NCBI RefSeq assembly: GCF_000002075.1
Contig: NW_004797359.1
Coordinates: forward strand, 890,998 to 954,997
From: Aplysia californica
Lineage: Eukaryota; Mollusca; Gastropoda; Aplysiida; Aplysiidae
DNA length: 64,000 bases
Reading direction: 5' to 3'
The translations under genes were made by a program, and so were the position numbers. Shown piece by piece: positions 1 through 12,123 of the stretch (positions are counted from its first letter, which is position 1; every line of letters begins with the position of its first letter). The notes below the pieces were generated by a model, which was not told the origin of the DNA, did not search any database, and saw only the letters and a program-made list of their open reading frames with translations.

Positions 1-1028
1 TATATATATTTATAAGTGTGTGTGTATATCTAGTATAATTACAGTAATTTATATAATGAGCAATTGAATGTTTTGTCCCGAAAGAAGAAAGGATTCTAAC
101 AAGTTGGGGACTTACCCTGTAGATTCGGGATAGGACCAGGTTTCTTTTCTTTCTTTTTTTTTTACTTGACCTTAAAATATTATATATCTTAAATAAATGA
201 GTTAAATATTGTTGTACTTGTAATTCCATCAAGCCAAAAATATAAATATGTTTTGACATTCTATTCTGTTGATACAAAGACTAAATTCGGACTCAGAACA
301 TCAACATTTCTTTCTTTTTTTTTAACTTCTTATCGAATGTGCCAACAATTTGATGTTGTAAAATCGAGTGCCATACCGTGATATCATTCCACGTCAAAAT
401 CCGAACGAGAAGAAAAGTTCTTTGGGTAATTCTGACATCAAAGTAGATTTATATCACAGTATGCAATTTTTACCCACGCCTTTTGAATTCTTCAGCGAAA
501 ACCATTGTTTTTACCAGGAGAAAACTTCTCAGCGGTAAAAACCACTTAATGTGCATATTCTATAATGCCAAACCTTTATGAAAAGGACTGCCTAATCATG
601 CTTTTTCTGTACTGTAAGGTTTCAGCAACGGAACTGGAAAGATGTTTTTACAAATATCTGAGTAAACAGAAAATTTGACAGTGACAATATCACGGTATCA
701 TCACGTTCTAACTTTTATCCATAGAACTTGCCTTTCTTGTATTATCACAAATCTTCACCCTCCGTTATTTATATGTTCTTGTCTTTCTCGGAGTAAAAAT
801 CCACCAGCAATGCATGTTTTAGACAATACAATGTATCTGTTCACGAACTGTACGTATCACTTGCCTCGGCACAGGAGTACAAGTATATTATTATTGTGTA
901 CAATTGGCCAGATGAATGTCGAACACCGTGAGGAAGAGATTTGACTATCAGTTTGCTGTATCGCCAGATCATCAGTGTGTATGTGGGTGCGTGTGTGTGC
1001 TTGTGTGTTTGTGAGTGTATGTTTATGT

Positions 1029-1044
1029 TTGTGTGTGTGTGTGT

Positions 1045-1097
<53 letters not shown>
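1029..1097. repeat. (GT)n microsatellite
   Basis: Nearly pure GT dinucleotide array with one GTAT interruption. Confidence 0.95.
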
Positions 1098-1098
<1 letters not shown>

Positions 1099-1918
1099 TG
1101 TAGATGCTGTTCTGTATGCAGTGCTGGGCATTTGGCCAGTTCTTCTGGATCTTGTCGACTTGTAGTAGAGAAACTTTCTTCTCTGGGTATTTCCGTGCAA
1201 AAATCAGCCCTTAACATTTTTTTTCAGTAGATCTTTAACGTTTCTTATGTAAACCTCTCATTTTTATTAATCAATTAATTATTTTTTTGTTCCTAAGGAA
1301 CAAACATAAAAGAGACATAGGTGTACGATACATGCAGACACATACCTCTGAGTAAGCCTCCACGTATATGGCCAAAACACGCACACACCTTCCAGTTATT
1401 AAAAACAAGCTTCAATTTAACGGTGCAACCATCCTTATAATTTAGGGAGGTTATTGACATCAATGATGCATCTGTCTACGACAAAGGGTGCCTGTCCTTG
1501 ACTGTCAATAACTTTCATGCATATTCTTCTTCTTATAATTCCATTCGTTTTGAGTCTGCATGCAGAGGGATTGGTTATGTCGATCTGCATAATTCCTAGC
1601 ACCACCGTGAGTCACTTCGAAGTGCCCAGGCCGCGGAATAAATGGGAGCAAAAAAAGGAAGCAAAAAATTGCTGAACTTAATTTCTTAAATGTTTTACGA
1701 TTGAGATACTTCAACTTCAACCTCAATATCTCCTCTAGCTTCTCAGAGCCAGAGAGCGGTATGGTTAAAGTCAATCTTGTCATACGCATCCTGAACCTCT
1801 CAAATTCGACTGAATACTGAATAACATGCACAATCAAACAATTTTTCTTCTTCCTGCTTAGTCGCCAACTACGCCTTCCCCCACGTCCCACTGACACGAC
1901 AGAAACATTGTAGCTCAG

Positions 1919-1961
1919 CCTCTCTCTCTATCTCTCTCTTTCTCTCTCTCTCTCTCTCTCG

Positions 1962-2045
<84 letters not shown>
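1919..2045. repeat. Compound (TC)n-(CA)n microsatellite
   Basis: A TC-rich run changes directly to CA at about 1976 and continues almost without break to 2045. Confidence 0.95.
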
Positions 2046-2154
2046 GCGAATTCTGCAAACACACGTACACACATATATATCGTACTTTGCCAATTTCTTG
2101 CTAATGCTCAAACTCTCTCTGTCCAGTGTCTCTGCCTGCCTGTCTCTTGCTTCT

Positions 2155-2167
2155 CTTTGTCTCTGCC

Positions 2168-2206
<39 letters not shown>

Positions 2207-2216
2207 ATCTCTCTCG

Positions 2217-2272
<56 letters not shown>
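2155..2272. repeat. Compound (CTGT)n-(CT)n-(CA)n microsatellite
   Basis: Three adjoining simple repeats: CTGT units, then CT, a short CGCG patch and then CA. Confidence 0.93.
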
Positions 2273-2273
<1 letters not shown>

Positions 2274-2637
2274 CACACCTTGAACTTGAACCTCTATATT
2301 CACAAGCGCCCCTCCCTTCTACGCTCTATTAACTATACAAATGTTCTGTACTACGGGATTTCATCTGCTCATAAGCCTAATCCACTAAAATACAGCAGTG
2401 TGTATACCTCGCCATATTTAGTAAACAAAACAACACTAATTGGACGTTTAAAATGCTGATGTAACGTTAGGGGTGCAAGCAGTTGAGAGAATATGTCATC
2501 TTGTTGTAAGTATTCACGACATGTTCACCACAATAAACATTTTGCTTGAAGAGAGCATAGCACACCTGCTCTTTGTTTTGTTTTTGTTTTGTTTGTTATA
2601 CACATTGCGCGTGTGTGCATGTGTCTGTGCGTTTGTA

Positions 2638-2657
2638 TGTGTGTATGTGTGTGTGTG

Positions 2658-2719
<62 letters not shown>

Positions 2720-2845
2720 CGTGCGCGCATGTGTGCATGAGTGAGAGACAAAGAGAGAAAGGGGGGGGGGGGGGGCGGAACTGACAGACTGATATTCAGA
2801 CAGACAGACAGACAGACAGACAGGCAGACAGACAGACAGACAGTC
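2638..2845. repeat. (GT)n, G15 tract and (CAGA)n cluster
   Basis: A GT array to 2715 is followed by about 15 G at 2761 and a CAGA tetranucleotide array at about 2799-2842. Confidence 0.93.
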
Positions 2846-3104
2846 TGAGGTGATAAACACTTTGTCAAACACAAACTCTACCAAACAAGGTGTCATCGTT
2901 ATAGACAAGAAATATTTAATAGAACCACAAATACAACACAAGTGTTTATGGACAGCATTTTACACGTGTAGCTATAATCCCCAGCATAACAACACCAGAA
3001 CTGTACAAAGGTGGCGGGTTCACATGCTACCAGAAGCCACAAGGTCTTTCTTGGTGGCAGGAACACAATTTAATTCCATTGGCTTTCACAGATAGCTCTT
3101 TTTT

Positions 3105-3320
3105 TTCATGTAGGCAATTTTACGCCCTTATTGACACACTTTAGATAATTTAGGAGATGGGTTTCCTACCCTGCCTATCAGGGCTAACCCGTGATGAGAG
3201 GGGTACAACATCCCAGTAGAAAAATCGAGATACTCAATAAATAATTTCTCCCCACTCGGAAATCAAGCCTGCGTGCGACAGCGAAGCGCCTACCCGCTAC
3301 ACCACAGACGCCAGTCACAG
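3105..3320 (-). mobile_element. tRNA-derived SINE, family 2 (copy a)
   Basis: On the minus strand it starts with a tRNA-like head: TGGTGTAGCGGGTAGGCGC resembles an A box, and GGCTTGATTTCC a decayed B box. A body follows with GGGATGTTGTACCCCTCTCA. The same layout recurs at 4245-4465 and 16370-16575, all in the same orientation. Ends are approximate. Confidence 0.7.
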
Positions 3321-4244
3321 AACAGATAGCTTGAAGAAGGCGCTGTTGGGCAAACAGAATTTCACATAGAAGCGGGATATTTCAATGGAAACAAAACTGC
3401 CGTACGCAAGAAGTAGTAGAAGCCACGGCCGGTATATTGTGGGGAAATACACAGGTCATCGTATGAAAACCTCTGCCACACCCACAGTGACGCGATATTA
3501 CTCACAACACGGGACCCGCATATGTCAGGAGGCACTTTCTTCTGTGTGTGTGTTGTTTTTGTTTGCTTTGTTTTGTTTTTGATAGTTCTTATAAATCCGC
3601 ACACTGTGTTGCTTTTGTTACCACGAGGCACTTAAACATCTTCTTTTGTAAAGGTATCTTACAGCTATTCTTGCACTGTGGATTTTGTCAATATTTCAAA
3701 AGCTCAACATCATTGACGAGTGCTTGCTTGATATTTGATGATGCACCGGAAACTTGGCAGTCTACGCTTTCTACGTCTATCAACAGAGCCAGGGTTTGTC
3801 AAGGCCTCGAAAAAGAACTCGAATTCAGCACAGACCAGCTATCCAAGAGGTTCACTGGGGGAGCCAACAGTAGGGTTTTTACAAACAACTCTGCAAGTGG
3901 CTGTTTTGAACATGGTAACTTTTTTTGCGCAATCAAATCATTGTAAAAATAGAAGCACATCGACACAATAACGGTCATTTTAGTGCTGGGAAAAAGTAAG
4001 ACAGACAGAAACTACAAAGGGAAAGTGAAGAAGTAGGACCTATCTGTGGCTCCCTCCAACCACCCACAACCCCTTATGAGACCTGTTTTATATTTTAAAG
4101 GTGTTGTAATTTCTTAACTTATTTCACAAGGAAAATAGGAAATCGATTTCACCACTCCTTTGGAATTTCGTACATATGAACCAAGTCAGGTTATGAACAA
4201 GACATACTGCACATTGACACCACCATGCCCAAATATTGTTTTCA

Positions 4245-4465
4245 GTAGAACATTGATTGCAACTGTAAATATCTTACACCCTCATCAACACAGTTTAGAT
4301 CAGTGACGGGTTGAACGGCTTCAACTCTGTCAGAACCACCCCTAGCTGAGTGGGGATGTAGACAGACAAAGATAATGAAATAAACTCCCCACACCGGACT
4401 TTAACCCACATCTTTTGTCAGTGAGGCGAATAGCCAAACCATTACACCACAAATTGTGTTAAGTA
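4245..4465 (-). mobile_element. tRNA-derived SINE, family 2 (copy b)
   Basis: A diverged copy of the element at 3105-3320. The head reads TTTGTGGTGTAATGGTTTGG on the minus strand and the body shares the CAGTTTAGAT and CCCCACACCGG blocks. It is more decayed than copy a. Confidence 0.6.
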
Positions 4466-4828
4466 GCAGATAGATTCAATAGAATTTGAATTTGTCAGTT
4501 AAATGGGCATGCCTCACAGATTCAAAATATGAACAAGCCAGATGAACTGTTTGAAAGTTTAAATTTGCACAGTACATCTCAGCTACAACAAAGTGAAGAA
4601 TTTCCCAACACTGATCCATATTTAACCAAATATGGAAAATATGCCAAAGAACATTAAGTTTTCAGAAATCAAATGAAAAAATTATTTTGCTTCTGTGCCC
4701 ATTCAAAAATGTTTGTTATCAATACTGCATTATAGAACTTTCCAGAACAATCTCCACCACTCGTCCACATTTCTTCTACTTGCCATTGACTTGAAATCTG
4801 AGACAAATAGCAAGGTACATGCTATTAA

Positions 4829-5068
4829 CCCTATCCGTACGCCCTGGGGTCATTTTGTACCCCCAAGGTTGTATTCTTCACGTTTTAGAATACTTCTAGA
4901 GTGAAGATCTCTTTGAAACTTTCAGTATTTCTCAAAAAATCATTTTGACAGACTGCTATGCAAAGAATAAGGATCGGATTAACGAGTAAATTTTCTCTTT
5001 GGAAAGTGGTGGCACAGAGTTCCCCACGTCGTATGGATACGACAGTAAAACATGACGTACGGATAGGG
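4829..5068. mobile_element. TTAA-flanked MITE, family A (CCCTATCCGTACG termini)
   Basis: The 240-bp element has near-perfect inverted ends CCCTATCCGTACG and CGTACGGATAGGG, and is flanked by TTAA at 4825-4828 and 5069-5072. TTAA target duplication with CCC ends is the hallmark of piggyBac-type transposition; Kolobok also uses TTAA. It has no coding capacity, so it is non-autonomous. Confidence 0.8.
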
Positions 5069-5072
5069 TTAA

Positions 5073-8000
5073 GGACAAAGTCTTGTGACAAGGTAGGAAA
5101 AAAACATAAAAAACAGTTAGTGCCCTATTTGCAAAACACAATAGCAGAGAGACACAACATGAATATTTGCGTGTATAAAATACATGACAACATCATTGTA
5201 CACCGTGAGACACATTCAAGTTAAATGTAAGTACATAAAGAGACAAGATAAATCAATAAATCAACAAGGACACAAGCATCTCAGTGGAAAATATAAATAG
5301 AGAGATATGTACAATCAAACATTATATATGTAATAAGAATTAAATACCACCAAGCTCCAATGCAAAGTACAGTGCAATCCTAACATAAAGACTGTAGCAT
5401 CATTAATGCTTGGAAATCAGAAATATTACGGATCAGAGAACAGAAAAAGAAAGAGAATAATTTTGAGCAAATCCAAGGTCATTAAATTCACTTGCTGAGT
5501 AATTGAGTTTTACTCTTCAGGAGTAAGTTCACTGATATCAAATGTTTGCCATTCTGAACTGCATATGGCATGTTCCTCCTTACCTGAATAGGGAGTAGAA
5601 GTGATTTCTAAACAACACTGTAGACTACAAGCAGAGTCAGACACAGGTTGTTGAAGTCATATAAGAAAGACATACAGGAAAAAAACACATTTAAGAATAT
5701 ATTTTTTAATGTTCTGTAATATTTTGAATGAGTGAAAGTGTGCTGCTTCTACTTATGTCAGATTAAGGCGAATGCAAAAGTTTGGCGTCGATATTAGAGG
5801 CTTACACTGTACATTTGCACAAAGCTACGGTCATACCACCAAAAAAGAAAACATTTACTCATCAAGCAACCTTGCATTAAGTGCTGCTCACTCTGACAGT
5901 CAATTTCAAAACATCCATCTCAAAGTACAAACTTCAATATTGTACAAGCCACCATTGCAACAAAATATACAGCAATTCATATTCTATTGAGAGAAAGAGG
6001 ACGGACATTTTACAAGTAGACAAAATCTGAGAACAGACAGGCTACGAAAACAGTTGAGTAAGTTTCAGTTGGAGAAAAGTACACTGACATGATAGCCAAT
6101 AGTGTAAGGGAATAGCAAGACAACAGAGACAGAAGTGACAGAGAGACAATAAAGGCAGAGAACCTGTCAGTTGAAACCTCTACTAACCTCCAGCAAACAA
6201 AAAGAAGCTGTTTTTAGAACTGGAAGCAAACAGAAAACAGGAGTTCGCAGCTGTGAGTGAGTTCAAGGCAACTCAGCACAATCACAGTACCACTTTGCCA
6301 GGGACATAATGCAGTCATTATATCTTGTAAAATTGAAAAGAAGTAAAAGAAGCAGATTCTACCAGAGCAAGTGTTGAGGAGTTCAATAACAAAAACAATA
6401 ACCAGAAACAAACAATTGTAAAACTGAAGTGGAAACAACAACACAGAGATAAAAGTTTAGACCAGGCATACCACAACAAAGGCAAGGGCCGAGAAAACAA
6501 GAAGATGTTCAATACAAAAAGCTACAGCAAAGAAACACATAGAAAAAACTAATGAGACAACAAATTTTTAGTTTTTAGTAAGAGTTTTACAGCACTTGCA
6601 GCATGAGACAACCAAAAAAAAAGTAGGAGAAGTAAATTGCCTCAAAGAGGGTCAAGAGGAGCAGGAACAAAGGAGAAGCCACAACCAGGAACAACAGTCA
6701 TAGACAGAAAACAGTAGGCATTACAAGCCCCCCCCCCCCCCCCCTTTGAACCAAAGGGTAGAGTAGAGGAAGTAAGGAGAACAATTGTTTTTTGGAATAG
6801 GAGATTTTTTATTAAAAGCTAAAGTGAGAAATGAGCACGTTAGGAAACAGAAGTGATCAGAACAGAAGGTATAAACACCTGTATTTTGAAATGTATTGTG
6901 AAAATACAAGACACTGCAAAATCATAGGACTAAAAAGTAAATGCCTGGAAGGAAATTTGGGTTTGGAAAATGAACAATTGATACATGAAAGGAAGGATGG
7001 AACTCTAGGTATGAAAATATCGTCTTTACAGTGTACAAAAGATGTGAATAAAAAGCACATGTGGACACAGGCCATTGAAACATGGGGTTACCTGAGACTC
7101 TCCAAAGCTTCTACAGAAAGCCTATTTCATCATGATATCCATGTATCTATATATGTACGTTTGTTATACAAAAATAATTGATAGCCAAAGCTATGGCAGT
7201 GTTATATGGTCCACAGTCATGTATTTGTCTCCAGACATACACTTAAACTTTCATTAAGTTTTCACAAGATTCGCAAACGTCATAATTCAGCACACATATC
7301 GTTCTGGCACACAGCTTACTTGCCCATTTACAATTATACTACATTTAGTGAGTATTTCCAAGTTATCAAGTGTATTTTGGTCTATGCTGTATTTTCTTCA
7401 TCATAACCATCTTACTCCCTGATCTTGAAATATTGACAAAAAAAGAAAGGGGACAATAAGAGAGGGAAATATATGAACTGAATAAAGCATGGAAGAAACC
7501 TGAAACAGATAGACAATGATAAAATAAATTAGAAATCAAATGACATAGACAGGTAATACGTAATATGACAGCCAGAAAGATGCAACAGTCTTAACATAAG
7601 AACTGTAAAGAAAACTCCTGTCATAAATCATTGTTGATCTAAGCATTCTAAGAACATGCATACAGTACTTTATACATCAGATTATTAAAACAGAAAAGAA
7701 TTAATACAGAATAAACAGGAAAAACGCAAATGTTCTGAAAACAAACCAAATGCGTAAATTCAATGAAAAAAAGTTGGTGGAAGATCAGAAAAAGATTTCA
7801 AATAAATGAAACAAAGCTTTGGCCTGGACAACAACAACAACTAGTCACCAACACACCAAATCTGGGGAGACCACATTCCTGCTAACTGGTCACATTCCAT
7901 AGACTAGTATCAATCATTCATACCGAGGACAAACTGAAAATTCTCCATAAAAAGCGCAAATTACATTGTTATGATGGCAGAACAAGATTCGGCAGACAGA

Positions 8001-11000
8001 AACATGACACAAAATTGAGAATGCATCATAATAAATATGTGACTAGAACTGGGCACAGCTGCAAAATTCCAATCATGAATTTTAACATAAGGAGTCTTAT
8101 AAGAAAGATCTACCGAAACTTAATTATTTTTCTCAATGATATGGTACTCATGATAAAGATAAATTTATCAAATTTCTATGTACTATTTTAATTACTGATG
8201 CACTAAATTTTTCAAGTGAAGGCAATGAAAGAGTTACAAATCATTATCCTCTCATGACAATAATTATCGCCATATGAGAAAAAAGTTCGGATCTCAAAAT
8301 AGTAGAATCTGAGCTATGGCCTACAAAAGTTGATTTTTCACAATTTCTGTTCAAGTTGAAGTTTTACTGGAACCAGTAAGTTCATTCCTTTATCATGTTT
8401 TCCAAAATTTTTGTTTCTCAAAAATATTAACAGTGGTTTGACAGGTTGTTGACTGAGGAGAACAGCCGTGCATATGTCTTCCACAATGCTCTTTCCAAAA
8501 CAAAAGCTCACAGCACAGCAGCTCTGTACAACAAACTATGGCCTTTTAAGTTATTTATTGAAGAAAAAAAAAACCTCAATCTATAAGCAGTGAAAAGGGC
8601 TATTTTTACAGAACAAAAATAACAGTGCAACCAGTATAGGATGAGAGGCAAGTGAAAATCCAGGGTAACAAAAATGATTAAAACCAGTGTCAATATTTTA
8701 TCTAAAATAAGTTTTATTGCATTAATCAGTCTGAAAAACAAGATCATTACAAGACCCCACAATATCTTGTACTTGACATTTATTACCTTTTTTCATTCCT
8801 ACATTAATGCTGATTTCACAAACAGGTACAAAATTTCAACATCTCTTTCTCCAAAATAAAAGAAAGGGCATCTTCAAAAGAGGAACCAAATTCCTACACT
8901 CTCTCTACAGCATAAAAGTGAAGGAAATCAGGCCGTGCATTTTAATTTCACATATCAAATATTGTTATGTTGAAGTTTATAAACAAAATCATTTGGATCA
9001 TGACTCAAGGATCCAGTTGGAAAAAAACTCCTAACCCAATATAAGAGTAAGAGATGTGAAATTTATTGATTGTGTCTGAGATAAATAAGAAATAATAAAC
9101 CAAAGCAAAACTATGCACAAAAATCCCAAGACTCTCTCTCTCTCTCTCTCTCTCCTCTCTCTCCTCTCTCACTCTCTCACTCTTTCTCTCCGATATTCAC
9201 AGCGTGACACACACTCACAAAAATGAGGGACTTCCTGCTGTACAACAGGAACACGAAGCTAAAAAAAAGTGCTGTCTTAGAAGTTAATCTCATAGCTTTA
9301 AAAATATCAGGAGTCAAAAGAACTCGCCAAAAACATCAAGTCTGCCTCTTTAGTCATAACTTGTGTCGCCTGCTGGTGACATGTCGGGCAAAACTACACA
9401 TACAAAGCAATAAATTGCAAAAAGAATAGAGAATTCTACAACAGGACACTGTCCCCTGAATGACAATATCTGCTACAGAAATTTAGTTTGCTGCATTCAG
9501 CAATTTGGGTTACCCTAACTAGACCAGAGACATTATGAATGGGATTCCAGCCATTGCACGCTCCCTTTTAACCAAACCCCCTTCTTCCCCCCACCCCCAC
9601 CCCCCAATCCCAAAATATTATGTGCTCAATTAGTCCCAAAAACCAAAACCAAAAGTATTATTTAACAACAAAACAGACGACACCTCTGAGACATGTTGCT
9701 TGGCAAGTGCAGACTCTATTTGCCTGCACTCTTGTCTTCCTTTGTATTCCTCTCATGAAAAAAAAAAGCCACTCATCTGTTTTAAAAACAAAAAGTCCCT
9801 GATTCAGACAGAAAATGAAAACCCCCAAACATCAAGTTATCAACCTTTAACATATTTGCACACACATATATATGTATCTTACCCGTAGTACACTTAAGTA
9901 GGTCGAAACCCAGTACACTTAAGTAGGTCAAAACCCTATCTCCTGAACAAACACAAACACATTTCCTTCTAAAAGTAGACAATCTCTTGATTTAAAAACT
10001 CAAAAAGGCTGGGAAACATCTCTCAAAAATTCGGTGGGTTATGGAGACGTTTAGACAGTCTAATAAAGACAACTTTAGCTTTTCAGTAAAGTACATGTGC
10101 ATTTATTTGTCTTGTAGAAAAATATAAAGCTGTAAAGCGTGCTGAAGATGTTTATACGCTGTCATCTGTCATACTGATACATTTTTTAATCATCTGATTG
10201 GCTTGACTTCATATTCATACAGAATAACTACAGATCTATAGGCACATGAAAAAGACAATATCAGAACAAGGTAAAAAATCAATGGTCAATCAAAGATGTT
10301 TCAATGAGCTGAAAGTCCACACAAATAACCCCAAAACAACAAAAGCAACATAGCTTGTTTCATTTAATATTATCACTTTATAGGTGAATTACCATACAGA
10401 TAATATATAAGTAATAACCAGGTGAACAAATGTTGCACATAAAGATTGTAAACAATTTTTTCTCCGAATTTCAAGGCAAGCAAGAAAATTGTTTTAAAGA
10501 CACACACACAGATATATAACATTCATAAAAAGCAATTCAGTAACAAAGTGTCTATGGCATTCTTACTGATCGGTCAGCCAAATAAAATAAGGAATGCTGA
10601 TGTTTACAAATCAAAACAAAAATGAATCAGTGGGCACTACAGAATCCTCTATATGAAGTAATGACAGATCCTCAATTCCACTTTCAGAAAGAAAATGAGT
10701 GCAAAAGGGGGAAAAGAACCTTCTCTGGAAGAACAGGCACTGTCTCAGAAGTCATTGCTCACATTGCAAAGTTGAATAAATTACCTTTAGAAAAAAATTG
10801 AAATCTGCATTAAAAAATGCCTTTCAAAAGCACTGTAAATAATGTGAGTGGGAAGGGATCCTACCTCTACAAGCGAGGCTAACACAGAAAATAACGTATG
10901 ATACTTCTGTCTTACTTCTCTAAAGGACTTTGCCTTTTCTTCACATCAGACTGTTCATTTAAATGCTTAAAGAGAAATGCAAATGAAAACAACATTAAAC

Positions 11001-11902
11001 ATTGGTAAGAAAAAGCGTCCCCTCCAGTGGCAAAAACATCAAGAGGAACAACTTTGTGGAAGGACTCCTCAGGACGGTGCTACACGACTGCAGGTCAACA
11101 CACACATTCAAAAATGTGCATTCACACACATACACACAATTGAACTCACAGACAGATGTGACCAATTTTCAACTCTTATCACTCCTATTACATGAGCACA
11201 CTCTTACAACTGCACCTTTATCGTCTGAGCATGAAGTGATCATGACTCAAAACTACAAATATCTCTAGAGCCTCATGACTCTCATAGTAAACCACAGGCA
11301 TCATTACATTCAGATTTCCACAACTATTTCAACAACAACTAATGCAACCCCCATCCCCCCCCCCCTTTCTCCCCACAAGCACATCTAGATGCAAATATCA
11401 AAACAAGCAACATCAAATTTAGCATTAAATCCCAAGCTCAACTCTGTCAAACAGCACCTGTGACACATTCTATTTGTTACATCAACAGTAAAAGTAGAGG
11501 TGGCATCGTCAAAGACAATCACCTCTGTGGTTTTGTGTCACAAAACAGGAAGAAAAAAAACATGTAGCAGCTGTCAGGTACAGAGGCCAACACACCCCCA
11601 GTGCACTTGTAGCTTGTACGTAAAGGCAAAGGTCTTCAGCTCCTGTGCTGAACTCATGACATGTCATCAACACGGAGAACAAAAAAGTTCAAATTTTGAG
11701 AAGGGCGCCGATAGTTTTCTGTCCTCAAATGAGAGACAGGCGGCTTTTCTGCCCGCAGAAATAGTACAAAATTTGACGTGGGAACAAAATATTTTCCATC
11801 CCTAAATGGGAAACGTGGACCCTTTAAGTCTTACGCCCATTAAGTTTCAAAACCGTCTCCAAAAGTCACATTTTATAAACAGTGATTGTCACAAGCTTTA
11901 TT
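5073..11902. other. AT-rich non-coding stretch, probably containing the PTPN9 3' UTR
   Basis: I recognise no gene in these 6.8 kb. The sequence is purine-rich on the plus strand and T-rich on the minus strand, as a 3' UTR of the minus-strand gene would be. Several minus-strand AATAAA sites exist, so the end cannot be placed. It contains an 18-C run at 6727 and a (TC)n tract at 9126-9188. Confidence 0.4.
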
Positions 11903-12123
11903 TTAGTCGCTGTCACTATCCTCCAGTACGATCTGCTCTATACTGTTCATGAGTCCTTGTCTCTGGGCCTGCTCTATAACAGCTTGGTGGCAGAACACAT
12001 ACTGGTCAGGCATCTGGATAGAGAATGCCCTCTGGGAACGGATGCGCCGCACAGTCTCTCGTACGTCGACCGTACCAACATCTTCCAGGCGACGCAGACA
12101 GATATCTACTGTGATGAACGTGC
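11903..12123 (-). CDS. PTPN9: PTPN9 coding exon 12 (C-terminus and stop)
   Basis: It encodes [20 protein letters not shown] through [18 protein letters not shown] to the acidic end VLEDSDSD and TAA. RAFSIQTPEQY in human shows it carries the Q-loop glutamine. The acceptor is CATTAACAG|GC. An AATAAA on the same strand (11902-11897) directly follows the stop codon, but is probably too close to serve as the main poly(A) signal. Confidence 0.95.

Larger units (their letters stand above)
1..4824. other. Non-coding flank rich in microsatellites and SINEs
   Basis: I see no gene here. Long open frames around 1.0-2.9 kb are products of the (GT)n, (CA)n and (CTGT)n arrays in all frames. The stretch holds five microsatellites and two tRNA-SINE copies, listed separately. 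Positions 3951-4085 are a diverged repeat of 17070-17165, sharing AGAAGTAGGA and a gapped match around it. Confidence 0.6.

Noticed and set aside
841-2941. Overlapping open frames on both strands with His-Thr, Cys-Val or Leu-Ser repeats
   Set aside because: They are readings of (GT)n, (CA)n and (CTGT)n microsatellites, open in all frames, with no other protein feature.
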